A stretch of DNA of 64,000 nt from Adineta steineri. Lineage: Eukaryota > Rotifera > Eurotatoria > Adinetida > Adinetidae. The notes beneath the pieces were generated by a model. The model was not told the DNA's origin. It saw only the letters and a list, made by a program, of their open reading frames with translations, and did not search any database. The stretch covers positions 1 through 64,000 of the forward strand of contig CAJNOI010000138.1 in assembly GCA_905250115.1 (NCBI GenBank). Reading direction: 5' to 3'. Made by a program: the position numbers and the translations under genes. This document shows positions 49,406 through 61,169 of the stretch, one piece after another (position 1 is the stretch's first letter; each line of letters starts with the position of its first letter).

Positions 49406-52400
49406 ATGCCAGGACGAAAAGTTCGAATGACAACAAGCTCATCATTAATTATTATTGGTACTTCTCTTACAAATCCAATATCTCGAACAATCAAAGGTAA
49501 AAATAATATATATCATATGATTAATTGTACATAAAATAGATCTACTTTATATGTAGAAAATAAAAGAGGCTTGAAGTTACGCTTCGAATATTCTTAAAGA
49601 ATTGACGTCATTCGTTGTCAGCTGTCATAATCATAGAATGCCTCAAGTAATATTGACTGTAAATGAATTATAATAAAGACATAGGAACTAAAAAGAAAAC
49701 AAAACTTAACATGCCAAATGTTATTTATTTTGCTTTAGAAAAAGAAAAAAGATATAGTAATCATGACTAAGATATTTTGCTAATAAGTAGTATTGAAAAG
49801 GAAACATATGAAAAGCCCATGGTTGTTCTATTATTATCATCGTTGTAGTAATCTGATTTAAGTCTTTTGCTGTTATTCGTGCATAAAGCAATCAATCTGC
49901 TATTATTGTCAAATTAACCATTATGATTCACGTGTATATAGATTGAATAATTAAATCTGTAATGACTATACTATAAGAATATTTATGTAATATGATTTTA
50001 TAGTTTAACATAGAAAAACGCATGAATATATAAACTTAAGTTGTCTTTCGTGACTGAATTCATTAAGGAAATCGACTTTGTTAGATTTACCTAGTTCAAT
50101 ATGCGTGCATATTATTTTTTCTTTCTTTGACAATTAGTCGCATATATATATATGTTTTGTTGTTTATTAAAGAATTAGCCTTTAGGCAAATCCGATTGTA
50201 AGCATTATTTTGAAACGATAGTAGATCGACTCATCGGAAGTTGATGATCTAAATACTCGTTTCGGAAAAGAAAAAAATAGAATGAATGATGATGGGTGAG
50301 GATGATAATTTAGAGTACCCTCTTGCCTCTGCATTTCTCTTCTCTCTCTCTCATTCTTCTGTTTTCTTTGACATATTTTTGTATGTGTATCTAGTAAAGA
50401 TGTTATTGCTTTTAGAAATTCCGATGTTGATAAGGATGAACATACATCTCATTTCATTAACATCCGAAAAATATTAGCGTATTCAAGCATTCCATTGACA
50501 ATTAGATAAAGAGGCTTATATCTACATTGATTTTTTTAAGTAAAAGAAGATAGATAACATTTGAAAAAGAAACATCGTATATATTTAACCAAAAGAGAAA
50601 ACAAAACTTGCGAAAATTATGTTACAATTTGGTGGAGATGTAACTGAGGTGAAATTTTATCAAAACAATCGTGGTCGAATATTTGTGAAATTAAATGATG
50701 GTACAATGTTTGATGGTGTGATTTTAACTTTTTTTTTACTAATTTTCAATTATAAAATTTATATAAATTTCTTTCTTTTTTCTATTTTTAGTGTCGGGAG
50801 CAACAGGCACAAAACGACATCATCATCATCGTCATTCATCAAAAACGAACAAAGCAGCCGTAGCAACACTTAATAATGAAGGTGGTTAGTTATAAGAAGA
50901 CTTAATTTTATTCCGAGGAAAGAATGTTAAAAAAAGGAAAAACACTTGCTCTTATTCTTTTCCGGTCGATAAAAGTAAACATGAATCCAATAAAAACACA
51001 TAATGAATAGAAAAACACTATTTTTTGACATTAATAACATCGAACATTTGACAGTCTTCTGATCTACTTGATGACTTTCTATTTCGAACATATAAAGATT
51101 AATCGTTGTTTAAAATGTCAAAATAACTTAAATCGAAGATCTAATTGAATATCGATTACTTGATTTCTTATTTGATTAACAGTGTCACTTTTCATCATCG
51201 GCATGTATCACAAAAAAAAAGAGATGAAACTAATAGAATGCTTACACATATATATTTCCATTAATACCATACTCTCACACATCTTCCGTTGGTTGCTATC
51301 TTTCTTTTTCCAACTGCGTTGAATATCTATCATGCGAATATGATTTGTTTTTATCATCTACTTTTTTTTCCTCTTTCATTATTTGTATGGCATGTAGAAT
51401 ATAATGCTAGTTAGCTATCTTTTTCATACTTTGCATGTCCATTAGTTAATTCTATTTGGTATAGAAGAGGAACTTCTTTTACGTGAATCAAAAAAGGCCT
51501 TAATTCAGCGTAAATCACTGTTTTTTTCCTAATAAATTTGTTTATTTCATAGTACTTTTGTCATAAATAGAAAGAATTGTACATTTATTTGATTTATTAA
51601 TAAGAAAATTTATTATATCATCATGTTATTATCAGAAAATCTGCCACCGATCTTTTCAAGCAAATCAAAATCAGCTAGTAATAGTGTTCTTACGAAACTT
51701 CGTTCTACCAATTCTTCAAATGATATTATTGAACGTGATGTTACTAGTTTAACAAGAATGAGTAATTTACCAGCACCAGATTCATTTGATGCATTACAAA
51801 TTAGCAGTGACAGGTAAATCAAACACACACAAACTATTTTAAAGAAAAAGGAAAAAAAGTACCATATGACCTATATACTTTTTGTATTTAGACTGCGAAC
51901 AATAATTGCTGCACTTCATTGTAATATACTTATACGAAAAGACGATCTAGTTCGTAATCTAGATTATGCTGCAAATGTTCTTGAAGCTGTTCATCAAGAT
52001 GAAACAAAGTAAGTGCTTATCCTATATCATCCATCGATCACGTAGATCCCCTTACTTATAAATTATTTGGGCTATATATAAGTCCTTATATATTCTCACA
52101 GCCAAAAGGAGCAGCGATGCATATCATCAAGAGTATCTTCGAATCGGTAAGCATATCAGATATGCTAGCTCGTTATCTTATTAACCATAATAATAACCTT
52201 ACACTAATCACAATTTATAAAAAAAATAGCTTCTCATATTGCACACTTAATAATTAACCTCGAAAAACAAAACTCCTTTTTTATTCTTTCTATTAGTAAC
52301 CACATAAACACAATGCTAATATTTCAATTAGCTGCACTATAGATTAATTTCTATATATTTAAAGAAATATCTATTTACCTTGAAAGAATGTCCAAATATC

Positions 52401-55400
52401 GTAGAATAGCATATATGCAACTATGATACTTTGGATAAATTACCTTGTTGTTCTATATGTAATAATAGTTTGTAGCATAAACACTACTCCTTTTTTTAAA
52501 TTCATTTATTCATCCTTGTATGGCTTTTTTTGTTTACAATTATAAATACAGTATTTTCAAGGAGAATTTTATTTCTTAACATTCACTATCATCATTATTG
52601 ATGAAAAGCACATCTTTAAAAGACGTTTTTCTTTACAACAAAAAGAAAACTGTCGTCAATAACTGTCATGTCACCAGAAGAAAATTTGTAGCTTAGTAAA
52701 AAAAAAAAGAAAAAAAATCTGTTCATTTTTATATATTTGTCTGCTTATGTCAGATTTTCTTTTTTTTCTATTTTACAGACGACTTATGGAAGAAGATGAT
52801 GGTGCCTTATCAGAAATAGAACCAGATTCTGTACCAAATGAAGTACGAGATTGGTTAGCAATGACATTTACACGATCAATGTCAACGATAAAAAATCGTC
52901 CATCAGAAAAAAAGAAATTTAAAAGTGTTGCACAAGCAATTCGTGCTGGAATTATGGTTGACAGGTGTGTTATAATATTTAAATATATATATATATATAA
53001 TTATATTTCATTATTAATTTGATTAAAAAAAACAAAAAAAGAAAATTTTCATTCATATTAAATTATAAGTATCTCTGACAGAAAAATTGATTTTTTTTTA
53101 TTATTGTGTCTTGCAGCTGTGCCAGGTATGACTTAAGCAGTCGCGCTATCTCTAGATGCAGCCCGCATTTTTTGTCGTATACTTTAAATGTTTATTATTC
53201 TCTTCTTTCTCTATATACCTCTATATTCCTTCTTTCTACCTTCTCACCACACTTTTCTTCTGATCACCCATTATCAGGATTGTAAAAAATTGGTCTCTAC
53301 ATCTTAAATTAAAGGTATGATTATTACAATAACACTATTATACAAGGCATGATGTGCCGAAATTTGATTTGACTATGTGCATGTATATCCCCTTATTTGG
53401 ATGTGTCGCTCGAATTGGCATCCATTGTTTTGTGTATGTTTTCTAGGTACCTGAGGCGTCTGTCTATCGACATTAAATTTAAGGTATTTCAAAAACTAAC
53501 AATTAATTCTATCACTCCGATATCCTACATTTTACTCTTTCTTTCATCTGAGCTCCTTATATCAGATCACATACCCTTATTAACAATATTTCTTTCTTTC
53601 TCTCTTTCTTTCAATAAAAATCTTTCTTTTGCACCACCGATATTCACGCATAAACATGCATAATATACACATACACTTATCTTCTTCTTCGTGTTTTATC
53701 AATGTCTCCTTTAACTATTTATACACGCTAGCTAGCTATATTACACATGTATATATAGATTTAAAACAAAAAATAGACCAAAATCCCTTTAGACTATTTC
53801 GAAGGAATATTTCGGCTATAAGTGCGGTAATTCAACAAGTAAGTGAATTAATAGTCAGACAAAGATAGGTAAACCTTTTGTTCTTTTTTTTTATTACTCC
53901 CTTATAATTTTTATTTGCACGAATGCGTTGAATGTGCATGCCTTTCATGTTGTTTTGTTCAATAGAATATTTTGGTAGAAAAAAAAATTATTTTGTTGAT
54001 CAGAACTTTCTTTCGTTTTTTTTTCTTCTTTTTATAAATACTTAGACAATCAACGAATGGACATTTGATGTTTTTTCTGTTAACGAATTTACAAATGGAC
54101 AATGTCTACGTTATGTTGGCTTTGAACTTATGCAACGTTATAATTTACCAAATAAACTTCGTGTAATAGGAAATTTATTTCTAAAGAGATTAAAGTAAAA
54201 GTATGCTCGGTTATTTTCATTTAGATTCCTGTAACAGCCCTGCAGAATTTTCTTGAACAAATGGAAATGGGTTATAGCAAATATCGAAATCCATATCATA
54301 ATTTAATTCATGCAGCAGATGTTTTGCAAACAATATATCAAATTATCTATAATTCCGGTCTCATGGTAGAGGTTAACACAGTTTTAGTCTATTTTTGCTT
54401 TATAGCTTGTAGAAATTAGAATCATATGTTAGTTGTCTATTCATATTATATAGCATGTATAAAATTAAATTTTTGTTGACGCTTCACACCACTAATTAAT
54501 AGTTGAATTCAAGTCATTTTGACATGGGTTTTTTCTTTATTTGAAATTAGAATTGGTTGACTGATCATGAATTATTTGCAACGTTTATTGCGGCTATTAT
54601 ACATGATTTTGAACATACAGGAACATCAAATAATTTTCATATTCAATCAAGGTAATATAATATGCAATTTGTCTCTATAACAGTTATTTTTAATGAGAAC
54701 TATTTCTCATGTACACAGGAAATATACTTTAAATTACAATACTAATAGATTATTCAAACAAGTAACGCTCGTCTAAGAACTCGCTTAGCTCTTTCTCGTA
54801 GAAATGGTGTTATACAATGCTACGGGACCTTTTGCTTATATAACTTGCAAATACTAACATCAGATTCGTGTTCGCAGACCTCAAAAACCGTTTCATCAAA
54901 TTTTATACAAAAAACCTTTTTTGTAAAAAAATGGTCCTTTTTGTCTAAGAAAATATTTTTTTTAAAGAATTTTGAAAAACTAACATCAGATTTGAAGTGT
55001 CTGCATCGAAATACCTCTAGAAATGTCTTTTTCGAAAAATCGGTCTTCGATGTTTTTTTGACCCTGTGGACACACAAGCAGATAATTTATGTTTACTGGA
55101 CTCTTCTCTACGAGAAAGAGAATTGTATTTTGACAGTACGACCGAGTATATGCTAAATCATAGTCGATGTACTAGGGAAAGAATGAAATATAGAATAGCA
55201 TTCTATTCATATAAATATTATTATCAACGATGATACTGTTCGATAAAAATCATAACTATTTCGTTGAAAGTCTGAATTTGGTTTTTTATTAAATTTAGAT
55301 CTGATGTAGCCTTAACATACAATGATCGTGCTGTACTGGAAAATCATCATGTAAGCGCGGCATTTCGATTACTGCGAATCGATGATTATAATATAGTTTC

Positions 55401-56380
55401 TGAATTTACATCCGATGAATATAAGTATGATTATCTTTTTCTTTATTTATAATTTTCAAGATTTTGTTTTTTTTAATTATTTAAAGAAATTTTCGTCACT
55501 TAGTTATTGAAATGGTGCTTGCTACGGATATGAGTTCTCATTTTACACAGTTAAAAACTATGAGAAGTCTTTTAAGTATGCCGGAAAAGTAAGTTTATTG
55601 ATTTCAAAGTTCTTCACGAAAAAAAACTAAACACATCTTAATTATTAAAAGTATTGAAAAATCTAAAGCATTAGCACTTATTCTTCATTGTGCTGATATA
55701 AGTCATCCTGGTAAACCATGGACAATTCATCAGATATGGACAGAATCATTGATGGAAGAATTTTTTACCCAAGGTGCAAAAGAAAAAGAACTTGGTTTAC
55801 CTTGTTCACCATTATGTGATCGAGAAAATACACTTGTCGCGGAATCACAAATTGGTAGATTATATTTATGAATTATTATTATTTATATAAAAATTTATTT
55901 TTTAAAGGTTTTATTCAATATATTGTTGAACCATCATTTATTGTCATGGGTGATATGTTAGAAAAGATTCTTAAATCTTTCGTTGTTTCGGATTCTGAAC
56001 TTCCATCACCGTCAATACCCGGTCGAAGTAATGCTACATCTCCAACACCATCAGGAGCATCATCAGGTGGTGATTCAAATGCTCAAAATGACGAACAGAA
56101 TGGGTAAATCAAAAAATACTTTTAAATATAAATATTTAATAAATTATTTCAGACAAGACAGACAATTACCTTCATCCATGACAACACCTTTAGCTCGACC
56201 GACAGTTGTTCGAAGACCATGGTCTGAATATCTTAAATCAAATCGAGAACGATGGTTAAAAGAAGCAGGTTAGAAAAAATAGATTCTCCTATTGAAATAA
56301 AATACTTTTGATTGTTTTTTGTCTTTATAGAAGAAGAAAGACGTCGAAAAGAATTAAAAGTTATTGAAGAAGAACCATAA
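49406..56380 (+). CDS. PDE1: PDE1-family calmodulin-dependent cyclic nucleotide phosphodiesterase
   Basis: PDE1 enzymes hydrolyse cAMP and cGMP when calcium-calmodulin binds their N-terminal region. Exons: 49406-49496 (alternative: 50619-50715 plus 50792-50881), 51465-51509, 51636-51813, 51892-52008, optional 52102-52146, 52779-52964, one of 53278-53314, 53447-53483 or 53793-53838, 54046-54162, 54225-54365, 54551-54651, 55299-55424, 55487-55588, 55652-55854, 55908-56103, 56153-56268 and 56331-56380. With the first variants it is 601 residues. PDE1-specific blocks are plain: LVRNLDYAANVLEAVHQDET, DSVPNEVRDWLAMTFTRSMS, the metal-binding HNLIHAADV and HDFEHTGTSNNFHIQ, YNDRAVLENHHVSAAFRLL, LILHCADISHPGKPW and LGLPCSPLCDR. 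All catalytic His/Asp residues appear present. The C-terminal tail is Ser/Pro-rich then charged. A third possible start is the in-frame ATG at 51623. The gene converges on the helicase. Confidence 0.95.
50619..50881 (+). other. PDE1: Alternative first exons of PDE1
   Basis: Exon 50619-50715 starts with ATG (MLQFGGDVTEVKFYQNNRG...) and joins 50792-50881 (...KRHHHHRHSSKTNKAAV...LNNE). The pair ends in phase 1, just like the other first exon (49406-49496, MPGRKVRMTTSSS...), and both read into 51465-51509 (EEELLLRESKKALIQ). Two promoters are the simplest reading. Confidence 0.6.
52102..52146 (+). other. PDE1: 45-nt cassette exon in PDE1 calmodulin region
   Basis: Flanked by TATTCTCACAG and by GTAAGC. 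Its 45 nt keep frame and add NQKEQRCISSRVSSN between the DET and RRLMEEDD blocks, which are contiguous in vertebrate PDE1. It probably modifies the calmodulin-responsive N-terminal region in some transcripts. Confidence 0.55.
53278..53838 (+). other. PDE1: Three candidate mutually exclusive exons of PDE1
   Basis: Exon a (53278-53314, 37 nt, IVKNWSLHLKLK), exon b (53447-53483, 37 nt, YLRRLSIDIKFK) and exon c (53793-53838, 46 nt, LFRRNISAISAVIQQ) each have an acceptor and a donor. Each joins 52779-52964 on the left and 54046-54162 on the right in the same frame. Exons a and b have equal length and matched hydrophobic and basic positions. Exon c best resembles the vertebrate sequence after the ERMYRK-like site. 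Using any two together would break the frame. Confidence 0.6.
54789..55120. mobile_element. MITE-like insertion in a PDE1 intron
   Basis: A 332-bp segment bounded by a 14-bp inverted repeat, CTCTTTCTCGTAGA on the left and its complement TCTACGAGAAAGAG on the right, within the only long downstream intron of PDE1. Inside, an ACTAACATCAGATT phrase followed by a GCAGAC or CTGCATC variant occurs twice about 126 bp apart. Both strands carry open frames of about 85-100 codons, which I take as by-products. No clear target duplication. Confidence 0.55.
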
Positions 56381-56943
56381 ATTCTTATTTTTTTAAATCT
56401 TATAACATTCCATACTGACATACTCACACATAATTTTTTCTTTCTCCTATGCAATTTATTTATAACTCTTATCGGACATTTCGATAAATAATGAGAGTAT
56501 CATTATTAATAATTATTTATTTATATATGTATAGGTGTGTATGTATAGATATTTGTATGTTTTTTGTTGCTGCCTACATAAATCTATATTAATATAATTT
56601 TCGCTTCAAATTAGCTTTTGGTTTTTTTTTCGTTGCTAATGTCAGTTCTTTGAAGTTAGTTATTCATATTTTTTATAGTGAAGTGTTTTATGTTATATTC
56701 TATTTCTTTAATAAACATGAATAATAACGAAATATTTTCAGTATGAAAAGAGAATTTAACTAGATCTCCACTTGAACTTGCTTCACGTGGAAGAAAGGCG
56801 GCTAACCACAGAAGTGTTTGATTTTATTCTTCTATATATTTTTTTTGTTCATATTTGTACTTCTAAAAATATTTATTTCATTTTGAATAAATGAAACATT
56901 TACATCATATATACTTTTTAAAATATATGAAAAAAAGCAAGTA
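56381..56943. other. Spacer between convergent PDE1 and helicase genes
   Basis: AT-rich 3' flanks. It holds one copy of a 60-bp sequence (56760-56820) that recurs beyond the other end of the helicase gene. No gene seen. Confidence 0.5.
56760..56820 (+). repeat. Diverged direct repeat, copy 1
   Basis: CTAGATCTCCACTTGAACTT and the following GGAAGAAAGGCGGCTAACCA match 60297-60355 at about 75% in the same orientation. It contains a partial palindrome, CCACTTGAA...TTCACGTGG. Confidence 0.6.
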
Positions 56944-59943
56944 TTAATCTTCACAATATGGTAAGTCAATTGGCGTGATATTTGTATTACAGAAAATTCC
57001 ATTTGCACGAGCATGATTCACAAAAGCCTCCCAACCAACATGTTGATTAGCTAACTGAGTTAAATTTCCAAACACATACAAAGCATATTTTGCTCGAGTT
57101 AACATTACATTCACACGATGCATATCATCTAGAAATCCAATATTACCACCACTACGAACACATGATATTATAATGATATCTTTTTCTTTGCCTTGTGAAC
57201 TATCCACTGTCATGATTTCAATATAGGATGGTAAATATTGTCGAAGCAGTCGAACTTGAGCTTTATATGGCGTAATTATAGCAATACGTTGTTGAATTTC
57301 AGCTGATTGAGAATCGTTAATTGATAATCGTTGTAAACGTCTTCTTTCAATTTCTACTTCATCAAAACTATCATTAGCTGTCCTATAGCTCGAAATAGAC
57401 AAATTAGTTGTGCTGGATGCATCATCATAATCATCATCATCATTGTCGTCATCACTATTGTCATTACTTCTTTCATGATTGTTACTGTTGCTAGAGACTA
57501 ATGCACGCTGCTCAGCTAGATGCGCAATCAATAAATTACAAAACGCTCGTATACATTTAGCTTCACCTTCATTACATGACGAGTTAGCACTATCATAGGT
57601 ATGTGGTAAGTTAGTTATGTTATATAGATATAATGATTTTAAAGTAAAGTTTATCGTTCTTGCCACTACTGAATCATCGGTTATTAAACGATTGGAATAG
57701 AAGTATTCATTTGGAAAACTACATATATCTGGATGCATCCGATACTGAATATTGAGCATACCTATTGGACTATCTGGATATTGATCAAAAATAGAAAAAA
57801 GACGTCCATAAAGAGATTGAGATAAACCATACATTTTTCCAGCTTCACTCAGAACACACGGCTCAAGCTGTTTTGGATCGCCTACAAGCATCAGTTTAGT
57901 ACATTTAAATCGAAGTGGTAGAAGAAGGTCAGCTTCTGAAGCTTGACATGCTAAAAGAAAAGAAAAGGAGACCTTATTTTTATTATTTAATAAATTCATA
58001 ATGTTTTATCTCTCATTCCAATTGAAAAATAACTGATCTCATGTCTTTTATTACTGTATATATTCTATTGAATGACATTAAAATCTACCTTCATCGATAA
58101 TAATGAACTCTGTAAATGATTTCAGTTGATGCATTCTTGCATTTCCACAATAATTTAATGTTGATATAACTATTTGAGCATCTTGCATAAGGCGCAACTC
58201 AGTTTCTTGAGCAATAATACTTGGATATATTCTTCGTCCCGTTTTCAAAGCATTCACTATATCTTGTAAAACCATAAAATCTAAGAAATATTTACATAAA
58301 TGATAGTCATCAGGTGGTTGACAACCAATGCGAACTAATCTACCTATTCAAATTAAATTTATTTTAAAAAGAGTTGAATAGATGTTTTCTATGTTGAAAA
58401 ACACTTACCCTGTTCGTAAAAAATATCTTTTTTTTTTTCTTCTTCAAATCCAGCAAGAATACGACGAGACAGTTCGTCACATGCATTATTTGATGGTGCA
58501 CAAAGAAGAATTTTTTGTTTATGTCCTTTTTCCGCTAATTTAGGCAGTAATTTCAATACAATACCTGCGATTGTTCGACTTTTGCCTGTGCCTAAATATA
58601 TAAGAACATAAAAAGATTTCTTAGTTTTATTTTAAGAAGTACTAGTATTATTACCAGGAGGACCATATACAAGATGCATTCGTTGTTGAATATCACTAAA
58701 CATACATTCAGCAATAGCAATTGTTTCTGATTGGGCTGTATTAAATCCATCTGTGGGATTCATAATCAATGGATCGTAATTATTAGGTTTTTGAAAATAA
58801 ATATCATTGATCATGGGTTTCAATATACTTCGATATTGGGGCCAGTCACTTAAATTATGTATAGCCATAATCCTACGTCTTGTTGATGTTATATTTGTTA
58901 TTTTTATTATTGCTAATTTATTATCCTTCGTTTGACTACGGTATTGCTTAAATGCATCAGAACATGCACGTGAAACATAAACGCCAATTGTTGTATTCAA
59001 TTCGATTTTGAGATTATTATACTCACCATTGTTCGCATTAACATCTACCAGACGATTATTTTCATCTGTTACTTTAAGTTTATTGCGTTCAACATAAACA
59101 CTTATACCAAAGTATTCCTTATTATTGACTTTGATAAGAACAAGATCAAAAAGACCAGGTTTCTTTGATAGAGGTTTATAATTATCATCTATAAAATATA
59201 ACTTACAGTTTAATCTAATGAGAATTAAAAAAACCTACTATAGATCACACGATTAGTTCCAAAAATAAGTGCACTTTCTTTTGTCTGATCATGAGTATTC
59301 TCGTCAAAGAATAAGCTAGCATTAATTACTGTTTCACGTTCTTCAAGTTTTGTTTCAACATTTTTAAAATCCTTAATTATTTCACTCCACAATTCATGAT
59401 AATATAATGGCACTAGATATCTCTCGTACAAATCTAAAGCCTTATCGACATTAAATGAGTCAATATCATTATTTGTTTCATCTATAATGTACAATGTAAA
59501 CTTTTATTGAATTATTTTCTACAATACAATAAATTACCGTATGTTTTCTCTACATGTTGTAAAGGTTCTGGCGTTAAACTATCATGAAGCTTTCTAATAT
59601 CAGTTTTTGGTGGATACAGATATTTTGGTTCCCATCGAGTAGCAATTCGGTCCAATAATGAACGAATAGAATTTTTTGCATCATCCGTCCATGGTCGACC
59701 AGGCCGATGCTCGCTTATTTCATCAGGATCAAGAGTTACTCCTCGAAAACTCATAAGAATTGTACCTTGTGGTCTAGATATAGTTTTTATGGCTTTATAA
59801 TCAAATTTAAACAAATTAGGTGCCGATGACAGATCCTTTTTAAACAGAAAATATTTTCGAGCTATTTTCCAGTATCTACTATCAGCACCCTTGAGCCGTT
59901 CTTTAAACCAAGCACTACCAGAAAATAAATATTCATCCTCCAT
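56944..59943 (-). CDS. Senataxin/Sen1-like superfamily 1 helicase
   Basis: SF1B helicases of the Upf1/Sen1 group unwind RNA-DNA hybrids or RNA in transcription termination and RNA decay. Six exons in transcript order, 59943-59538, 59481-59239, 59188-58655, 58591-58409, 58343-58089 and 57950-56944, join to 875 residues. Motifs: Walker A GPPGTGKSRT (about 391-401), LCAPSNNACDEL (Ia), DEACQASEAD (motif II, about 539-548), LVGDPKQLEPCV (III), IQYRMHPDICSFPNEYFY (IV), TPYKAQVRLLRQYL, VDSSQGKEKDIIIISCVRSG (V) and FLDDMHRVNVMLTRAKYALY (VI). The RNVxxTRAK-type end and GNIGFL favour Sen1/senataxin over Upf1. It lacks the long N-terminal part of senataxin; the N-terminal 370 residues are unplaced. An Asp-rich insert (about residues 702-717) sits in the second RecA domain. 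The start is the first ATG, just downstream of AT-rich sequence. All ATPase residues look intact. Confidence 0.9.
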
Positions 59944-60296
59944 ACGTAACGTTTGTTAATGTTCGATAACCGAAGTAAAAAAGACGTGATATAATATTTT
60001 TTCTCAGTGTATTTATAATACTATAATATTAAACAAAAACATGAATGTGGCTAGACGCTTCAGTGGTCACGTGTCTACGATAAAATTAAACTAACAGAAA
60101 CGAAAAAAATACGGTAACTGATGTCGTAAACACAACCGTATTTTTGCAAATATTATGGACTGTCTGAGTGATAAGATACGCCAAAATGTACAGTTATACT
60201 TTTAATTCACAATAGAGACAAGTAAAAGCACGCTAGGAAAAAGAAAATGGTGCTTTTTTTTAGTGAGTTTTTATTTTCTGCCAACAATAGAAAGAA

Positions 60297-60355
60297 CTAG
60301 ACCTCCACTTGAAGTAAGTTCAAGTAGAATAAAGGTGACTGACTGCAGAAGTATA
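60297..60355 (+). repeat. Diverged direct repeat, copy 2
   Basis: CTAGACCTCCACTTGAAGTA and onward match 56760-56820 at about 75%. Here the palindrome is cleaner: ACTTGAA, then a 5-bp loop, then TTCAAGT. Confidence 0.6.
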
Positions 60356-60938
60356 ACAATTCTCATAAACGCGGAAAGTTGAACCACTTAAAATTTTGTT
60401 TTATTTTATCCTAAAAATCAATTAATTAAACTCAGACAAACAAACCATCGAATTTATTTTTCATAGATTACACTCTATCACGATGGATTTAAGTCAAAAA
60501 AGACGATAATTAAAATGTATATGCATATACTATCTGATATGTCAATGGTCGTATAATACTGAGTCACAGATAACCATATAAGGAAATCATCATATATTAA
60601 TTAATTTTTTTTTTGAAATTATGTATCTCTTGCACGGAACCGATTTTCAAAAAACGATTTTGAAATATGCACTTAGCACGTTCTCACGAATATGGCAAGT
60701 TTTTTTCCGATTTAAAATGTTACTTAGGTGCTAATAACGAGTGGTTGACTTGAATTGTGATTCATCTGACGAGAAGAAGAAGAACATCAAAAGCAATCAC
60801 ATAAAGAATTAATTATTACATGTGAATGAATCCTTAATTAAACCGAGACATATTCTTTAAAAAATTTATCTGACACAATGTACTGTAACAATATAAGAGA
60901 AGAGGATATTTCTATCTCGAATATATATATGAAATTTT

Positions 60939-60950
60939 AGCGCCATCTAT
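60939..60950 (+). promoter_or_regulatory. GCGCYATCTAT motif upstream of 61170 gene
   Basis: AGCGCCATCTAT, sharing an 11-base core with 27459-27469 except for one pyrimidine. It lies about 220 bp before the start codon at 61170. Confidence 0.3.
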
Positions 60951-61169
60951 TAATATTAAATATTGAAACATTTTCTAATAATATATCAATTAGAATTTAC
61001 AACAAAATATTGAAATATAATTGTATCTCAAAAACAAAATTGAATTAATGCTAAATCGATTTTCTTCAATGAACAAAAAGAGTTTCGGTTCTTTGTTTCA
61101 TGTTCAGTCATTGTTCATTGTTCATTTTTTCAATCAATATAGCAGTTTCTTTCTTGCATTATCGGAACT

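Larger units (their letters stand above)
59944..61169. other. Intergenic, between divergent genes
   Basis: Probable promoter region of the minus-strand helicase and of the plus-strand gene at 61170. It contains an E-box-like GTCACGTGTC (60066-60075), the second direct-repeat copy (60297-60355) and AGCGCCATCTAT (60939-60950). No gene seen. Confidence 0.5.

Noticed and set aside
53117-53125. 9-nt microexon (CTGTGCCAG) between acceptor and donor words in PDE1
   Set aside because: Too short to support without transcripts; such words arise by chance.
54820-55156. Open frames on both strands in a PDE1 intron
   Set aside because: They lie within the MITE-like element and show only its internal duplication.
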